Source: Mesostigma viride (lineage: Eukaryota > Streptophyta > Mesostigmatophyceae > Mesostigmatales > Mesostigmataceae). From it: a DNA stretch of 37,500 nt. Below, one piece after another: positions 19,238 through 37,500 of the stretch. The stretch is taken from contig RPFO01000156.1 in NCBI GenBank assembly GCA_009746045.1, forward strand, positions 6,156,725 to 6,194,224. The letters run 5' to 3'. The position numbers and the translations under genes were made by a program. The notes below the pieces were generated by a model. The model ran no database searches. It saw only the letters and a program-made list of their open reading frames with translations, and was not told the origin of the DNA. Each line of letters begins with the position of its first letter. Position 1 is the first letter of the stretch.

Positions 19238-21319
19238 GGGGACTCGCACGTCCAAAAGCCTGAAAAACAGACTTTAATGAGTATCAGTTCCAATGCACAT
19301 GGGAACCATCTAGTGATGATTGGGTACCATAAATATGATGTTTGGACATTCATACCACCACTTGTTGGGGGTACTACCCCCAACCACGCACCGGTGGCGA
19401 GCTAAAAATAGAAAAAGACGCTATTTATGAGATATTTTGCCCAAGACAAACCACTTGTCTAAATGACCTGCCCATACATACCTGCAAAGTTCCCCCACTT
19501 TTTTAAAAGCTGGGCTATTTACATGGCCAAAATGGTCACATTTGTTTGAGTTATTAATTTTCCCGCAAAATGGGTACTTTTTTGAGCCAAAAAAAATAAA
19601 TCAAATCATTAACACATCAGATTGGGTCATCCATACATGCGATTTTTAGCTAGCGCGCCCGAATGCAGCTGTGGCATGCCTTTGGCATGAAGGAGACTGG
19701 GGGTCTCTGCCCTTTCTCCTGTTGTGCACACACAGGGATTAAAAGCACTTCGGTGCTCCGTGACTCCCCAACGGGAGCACGAGTTTAATTAATTAATTAA
19801 TTAATTAATACATGCGATATTCCACTGAGTGGGGGGAAACACAACCACAAAGTTTGAGCTCATTCTGACAAGCGTAGCTCAAGTTATTGATTTTCCTGTG
19901 ATGCCACCTGGGTAGACGCTAAAAGAGAATTGAGCTAGTGCTGAGCCAAAATGACATCTGTTTTGCTACCCTAGACACCCAAAAACATGCCCACTTTGAT
20001 CACGGAGTGTGAGGAGGATGTCCGGAGCGTCATACGCCCCACCCCTCCATCGGCACAGCCAGCCTTGTGAGTCTACCCTTAACAACAAGGCTGGTAGGAC
20101 GACACGCCTGAGCAGCATATGTCATGCCTATCTCAGGCTAATAATGTGTGATTTTGTGCCAACAACCAAGTTGTTCCACCCAACAACACATTAAAAACCC
20201 TGTTCCAAAATGCCCAACAAGCCGGACATGTGGAGGACCACACACGCAGTATATAAAGAGAAAATAAGCAGACTTTTTATCCAGCCAACCTGTGGCTAGC
20301 TGCTCTGGTTAGCATGACAAAGGCTACCATTTACTCAGTGGGAAAGGTGAAGAGACCATTGGAACAACCTACCTGACGCATGTGCCACCAAAGCATTGTG
20401 TCCCGCAAAATGCACACTGCCTCCTTTCTAACAAGCACGAGCCACTTTCTTTAGGAGACAGGTGCCAGCTCGTCAGTGTCTGGGGAAAATGATGCCGCTG
20501 CTTAGGAAGACCGCGTGAATTTCCTCGAACACAACTGTCTATAAAGCAAAAGAAATTTCAGAGAAGCATGGAAATAAAAGCATTACACCTTCCCGACAGG
20601 TTGTGGGCCACGCGCTGCAGCAAGCCAGCCACGTCACAGACGAACTTGCTAAAAAACATCCAGGAATCTAGCGATGCAGCGCCAGGACCCGCAAGTTCAT
20701 GGCTGCATCTGGCCGGAAAGAAGGCAAAAAGCTTACGCTCAACGAGCTAAGAAAGCAGGAAAGCGCTATCTTAGGACGTTTAATACAAGAACGTACCATA
20801 ACGGGCATTTATTCGTGCCCAGGCGCACAAGAAAGGCCACCCTTTCATGGAGAGGTCGGGCGCGCATGGCGCAGGCCTAATGTTATCTTACCGCAAAATG
20901 ACGGGAAAGGTAAAGATAGCAGCGGGAATTTTTACGGATTTAGAAACATCATTAAACTAGCTTCCATTAGGACCATCAAAACTGGCAACAATCGACAATC
21001 ACACCTGCAGGCATCCATTATACTTTATTCATCCCGACAGAAATTCAGGCCGGACCCCCCCTGCCGATGGTAAAGAAAAAGAGCCCGCGACATTATAGAT
21101 CGCAACTATCCCACCATAAATTAGAATCAGTAACTAATTTTCTCCAAGAATCGAGCATTTTTTCTGCTTTCCGCGAGCCAGATTTGTCACGTTTCGTCTA
21201 AAAGCAGTCACCATGGCCACTTCCGCAAGGGGTGCGCGCACCGTGCACCCACTTTTCACGGTACGGAGGGTACCGCGGAATTTTTTTGGCGCGGAAAATA
21301 TTCGCCGCGCCGAGTCCCC
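19238..21319. mobile_element. 2.08-kb element with 9-bp inverted ends and TTAA flanks
   Basis: The left end GGGGACTCG (19238-19246) is preceded by TTAA. The right end CGAGTCCCC (21311-21319) is followed by TTAA. The left end sits in the TTAA-rich tail region of the preceding LINE. Inside I find no transposase and no convincing ORF; one open stretch at 20699-21073 has no known pattern. TTAA target duplication is the hallmark of piggyBac-type transposases, so a non-autonomous element moved by such an enzyme is the simplest reading. Because TTAA is locally abundant, the flanks are weaker evidence than usual. It carries one copy of the hairpin/(TTAA)n module. Confidence 0.5.
19724..19809 (+). repeat. 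Hairpin/(TTAA)n module, copy 2
   Basis: GTGCACACACAGGGATTAAAAG leads into AGCACTTCGGTGCT, a 5-bp stem with a TTCG loop, and then GGTGCTCC...GGGAGCAC and (TTAA)n. The two hairpins share the GTGCT arm and exclude each other. Confidence 0.8.
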
Positions 21320-22262
21320 TTAATTAATTAATTAATTCCCCTCCCACTGAGCCATGATCCAGTGACACATCTAGAAATCTTGAACTGCCAGAAACAAGCC
21401 ACGCGGCGGCTGCTGGAAAATAATCGATGCGAATCTGGACGAGTGCCAAAGTTTATCAGTGGCATCAGTGGTGCAGTGGCCGGCCGGCGCGGCTGAAAAA
21501 TCAAAGCACACATCCCGACTGGTCATTTGCGTAAATTATGAAGTGAGACAAATTATCCAATACTTGCATGTATCAATAACGTAAATTATAATCAAGTGCT
21601 ACATGAAGAGATATGGTGCAGAGAAGTGCAGTGAAGCCTAAGCATTCCCTGACATTTCCTTAGCACACACACACTCATCTGCACAGGATGCCTGCTTCGA
21701 TATTCCCGTATGCATTTACAGCATGGCAGGTAAAGCGCACCCCCACATGGGAGCATGGGTGCAGGGACGCGAGCAATGGCATGGCACTCTTGCACCTGCC
21801 TTGGTGGGCCTGTGCAAGCCATCTTGATAAAATACACGACCCGAGCCCTGGGGATATTCCCAGACAAACAGGCATTCCTTGAGCACACAAACTCTTGAAT
21901 GTTTGTGTGCACCACAGGTTTGAAACCCCTTCGCCGCACCAGGTATTGAAGCTATCGGGTAAAAAAATCTAGTTGGGTAAGACACGCATCCAGGCAGGTT
22001 CACCTAGAAAAGCAACATCACCGTACATGGCTGGTGCTCGGGGCACCCAACCAACATCAATGCAAGTGACGGACGAAACAATGTTTCCAAATGAGAATGA
22101 AAACGCAAGCACCCAGAGACAGCCTCGCTTGCTTAAACTATACTACGCAACGATGAAGCACGCCAGCCAGCAGGCCCGCTCCATCCACCCCCCCACCCCC
22201 CATAAAAAAGGTTGGTCACGACTTTTAATGGAGGATGGTATGCAGGTGGCAGATGCAAGTCG
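21320..22262. other. 3' flank of the PQ-loop gene
   Basis: No ORF with support. A TTACA at 21716-21720 reads TGTAA on the minus strand, about 545 bases after the stop codon of the PQ-loop gene, and could be its poly(A) signal. A short CA run lies at 21665-21675. Confidence 0.35.
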
Positions 22263-34751
<12,489 letters not shown>

Positions 34752-36208
34752 TTTCGGCGGCTTCGGCAGGCACGACTACTTCGACACTGCCTCTACGACC
34801 AACGCGCCTTTGGAATTATCCTGCACAAAAGTAAACAGAAAGGAAGAAAAAGGCCAATTCTGCCTCGCACGACGGCCACTCCTCTGGGGCCTCGGTCAAG
34901 TGGTTGACTTCTGCCTCGGTCAAGTGCACTCCCGATCGGGGGGCTGACGCCAACACGCAGGCAGGCAGTAGTGGCCACAAGTCCACAACATGGTCCCCCG
35001 AAGGTGACAACTGACACACGCCTCTTCGAACAGTTGAGAGAACAGAATTGAGAGCCTCGATAATCGATTCCGTCACTCAGACCGTGCAGGGCCGCGCGGC
35101 GCATCGCCTGCCTCACGCCTGTTCGGGGCGTACTTAGAAGTAGCTACAGGCATTCACGCCTTAAGTTGGGTTCGAGGGTTTCTTGGGGTCAACCCAACTT
35201 AAGGCGTGAACCCAACTTAAGCCAACCCAACTTAAGGCGTGAATGCCTGTACACAGTACCGTACCCGTTTCACGGCCCACCGGCCACCGTGGTTGCATGC
35301 TGGTCGCATGTTATGATGCAACCGTCGGACGTTCCAAGTTCCGACAAAAGTGGCCTCTTCCATGGATGCATGCGGTCATGCGGACAACCGGCGCGGGAAT
35401 AAACTCAACTCAAGTCAACCATCAATATAAATATGCGTTGAGAATCGATGCGCTGACGATTGGTCGCATGCAGATCACACAAGTATGTGCCTGCCATGCC
35501 GCTCGGAAGATGTACATTTTTACAATGCGAGCGACAGTTATTCATGAAATTGGCTTTGGGAAATGGTAGTAATTTTAATTTACTCAACTTTCCCTGTCTA
35601 GATGAACTCGGCCGAGGGCGCATGGAGGGCGGGTGAAATGTTGTCAGCGTTTTTTTTTTTTTTTAAAGCACTGGACATTCTTGACAAAGCATGGCAGATA
35701 GGCTCGGATCTCGTGGTTTCTGAATGAAAATAGGGTTATGAAGCGAAAGCTCCTTTAGAGAAGTTTGCCGTGCTTTGCAGGTTACATGTTTTCTCAGGAG
35801 GAGGATCGCCTTGTGTCGAGATTTCACGTAGGGTTTAACCATGACGGCATATTCTACGATGTTGGTTCTTTGTTTTCTGTGTTCGAAACGTATTTCCGTT
35901 AGCATTAGCGTAAGCATTTCGTAGGCATTAGCGTAATTCAACGAATCGGCCCGTCTGATGACAGGAAGATGTCTAGCATTGCGATGACACAAGGATGACG
36001 TGAGGTGTTCTGCGGCATCTACAGGCATCCATTTTTGGCACTCTTGAGACAAGGGATGCCTCTGCAGGCAGCGCTTAGTTGCATGTGTTGTAAAGTCTGC
36101 TTCGATTAGCTGGACGAATGAAAGGTTTGTTTATTTTCCCTGCTACAAGATTACAGCACACCATTATATGCAACGTTTGCCTAGCTTTCATGGCCTGCGT
36201 CTGCGCAG
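34752..36208. other. Intergenic region between divergent genes
   Basis: Separates the start of the PQ-loop gene (minus) from the LRR exons (plus) and should hold the promoter of the former. I could not identify a TATA box or other core element. It contains a duplicated CCTCGGTCAAGTG (34892-34926), the long inverted repeat at 35145-35251 and a T run at 35650-35664. One minus-strand open stretch at 35663-36052 has no recognisable pattern. Confidence 0.45.
35145..35251. repeat. Perfect 28-bp inverted repeat with reiterated core
   Basis: The arms 35145-35172 and 35224-35251 are exact reverse complements (GCATTCACGCCTTAAGTTGG inside the left arm). The 51-base loop holds two more copies of the core AACCCAACTTAAG, one followed by GCGTGA. 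Confidence 0.95.
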
Positions 36209-36635
36209 CTGCCTCAAGCTGGAGACATTAGGCCTGAGCGGGATCCAGGGTGTATCGGATGATGGCATTGCAAGGGCGGGTGACAGCTGCAAGAGGCTGC
36301 GGGAGCTATGCCTGGCGGACAGCCGCAGTTGTTTCACACCACAAAGCCGCAATTGCCCGAAACTTGGGTGCAATAGGATTTTTGGAGGTTTCAAACTGCG
36401 ACTCTGTTACAGACGCCAGCTTCTCAGTGCTGGCAGAACACTGCCCGCTGCTGAGGGTTGTGGACGTGGAAGGCTTTGGTATCGGCGGCAGCGGAATTGT
36501 GGCACTGGCTGTGCACATCTCATTGGTTTATGCTTCATGCATGCAAGTGCAAGGGTTTTGCCGATGTCAACGTGGTGGCTAGACCCGGTTTGGGGAACTG
36601 AACATCTCTTACATGCTAGCAACTCGTATTGGAAG
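36209..36635 (+). CDS. Two exons of a leucine-rich-repeat protein, partial
   Basis: Exon 36209-36510 has acceptor ctgcgcag and donor gct|gtgcac. Exon 36583-36635 has acceptor gtggctag and donor aag|gtatgt. Repeats of the cysteine-containing F-box/AMN1 type are visible: KLETLGLSGIQGVSDDGIAR, CKRLRELCLAD, then one frame over NLGAIGFLEVSNCDSVTDAS, FSVLAEHCPLLRVVDVEGFG and GSGIVALA. The two exons join in phase to give ALATRFGELNISYMLATRIG. Such LRR domains recognise ubiquitin-ligase substrates or partners; no F-box is visible here. A one-base frame break near 36312-36322 splits the first exon, so this is a pseudogene or a base error. Further exons must lie outside or were not recognised. Confidence 0.55.
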
Positions 36636-37500
36636 GTATGTGTGCGCTTCTTGGAAGCTCATACAGCATGTACTTCGCTTGGATTGATGGTGGCGGATGC
36701 CGTGATTGGAAGTAAGCGCACGTGTCAATGTGTGGACACTGCCATTCAGCCATTGACTTGGATGCCGAGGGTTTTGACAATACTGGGACTGGCGATCATG
36801 ACCGTGTGTGAATGTATGCATGTATGGGGATCGAGGAGATAACAGCTTATCAAGGGTGTTTTATCTAATGATGGGGATATGATAGTAACTGTGACGAAGA
36901 CATCGACATGCAGGTGTCGATATAGTGACATTTGGACAGTGACCCCAGTCGCCCCATGACGATGGCAGTGTTGAGGATTGAGCCAAGCAGCGATGGTATA
37001 AGGTTGCGAGCTCTTCATAAGTTCACACTGTTGAGAATCCAGACCTGTCGCGGTGTGACGTGTATATAATCACATGCTGCAGCATTTGGGGCAGCATGGC
37101 TTGCATGCAACGATAGGGCTCTTGGTCATTTGCAAGCACATTGCAATTCATAAGTAAGTATAAGTTGTCTCATTGATAAGTAATTGCATAGGCATGTGCA
37201 CATGCCACGGAGTACTAGACATTCATTCACGCGCCTCCGTTGGGAGAGGCACGGGGTACCAACTTTCGAGAAGGTACCTTCACCGATCCTTGTTTGATGC
37301 ACTGCAGGAATGAGGCATGCCCGACCCCTCCCTTCTCTTGCGCCTTTGAAAGGCAGGCCACAGGTTCAATCAACCTGCTCAGTGGCCAGGAGACTCTAGC
37401 AAGAGATTACTATGCTAATCATCTCATCAGAAGAATAATTACATAATTTAAGTTACAATGTTCAGACATTGCAAGCACATCCTTATGGGATTCTGGCAAT
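36636..37500. other. Downstream flank or intron of the LRR gene
   Basis: No exon could be defined. At 36704-36722 gtgattggaagtaagcgcac resembles the exon end and donor gtattggaaggtatgtgcgc at 36626-36648, perhaps another exon-tail copy. The rest shows nothing recognisable. Confidence 0.35.

Noticed and set aside
35663-36052. 129-codon minus-strand open frame
   Set aside because: No domain pattern, no splice context, no supporting signal.

Overview
The window looks like nuclear DNA of a GC-rich, intron-rich eukaryote, most likely a green alga. The reasons are a spliced PQ-loop transporter gene close in layout to plant homologues, GT-AG introns full of simple repeats, a chromodomain Ty3/gypsy element, L1-type LINE remains, and TGTAA motifs downstream of stop codons, which green algae use as poly(A) signals. 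The species cannot be named from the sequence. There are no bacterial operons, no CRISPR array, and no rRNA or tRNA gene that I could see.

Layout. 1-3290: a three-exon plus-strand gene for a transposase-like protein (DYAEN / SDNC / HGKG-DG signature). 3811-4616: the 3' half of an L1-type ORF1 with its 3' UTR and an (AATTC)n tail, followed by an inverted copy of the same tail. 4617-17187: a Ty3/gypsy chromovirus on the minus strand. It has 573-bp LTRs that differ at 3 sites, a GCTAC target duplication, and frameshifted gag and pol. It also has an extra ORF with an RNase H1 N-terminal (viroplasmin-like) fold before gag and an unexplained GC-rich ORF of about 730 codons after pol. Its reverse transcriptase is split by a 1.7-kb insertion. 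17188-18665: the other arm of the fold-back structure and an ORF1 in opposite orientation. 18690-19222: the C-terminal end of a LINE reverse transcriptase with a hairpin plus (TTAA)n tail. 19238-21319: a 2.1-kb non-coding element with 9-bp inverted ends and TTAA on both sides. 22263-34751: an 11-exon minus-strand gene for a seven-helix PQ-loop amino-acid transporter of the SLC66A1/YPQ type, whose phases all match and give 416 codons. Its introns hold almost all the micro- and minisatellites of the window. 36209-36635: two plus-strand exons of a leucine-rich-repeat protein, the first with a frame break.

The most unusual signal is in the host genes. In most of the introns I could define, a decayed copy of the end of the upstream exon together with its 5' splice site lies again inside the intron (exons 3, 4, 5, 6, 7, 9 and 10 of the PQ-loop gene, exon 1 of the transposase-like gene, possibly the LRR gene). 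Some copies keep a usable GT, others have lost it. The second notable signal is the chromovirus, which carries two non-standard ORFs. One of these differs clearly in base composition from gag-pol.

The transposable elements are nested: two tail-to-tail ORF1 retroposons form a fold-back, the chromovirus landed in it, and another element landed in the chromovirus pol gene. The working host genes are the PQ-loop transporter and perhaps the LRR and transposase-like genes.
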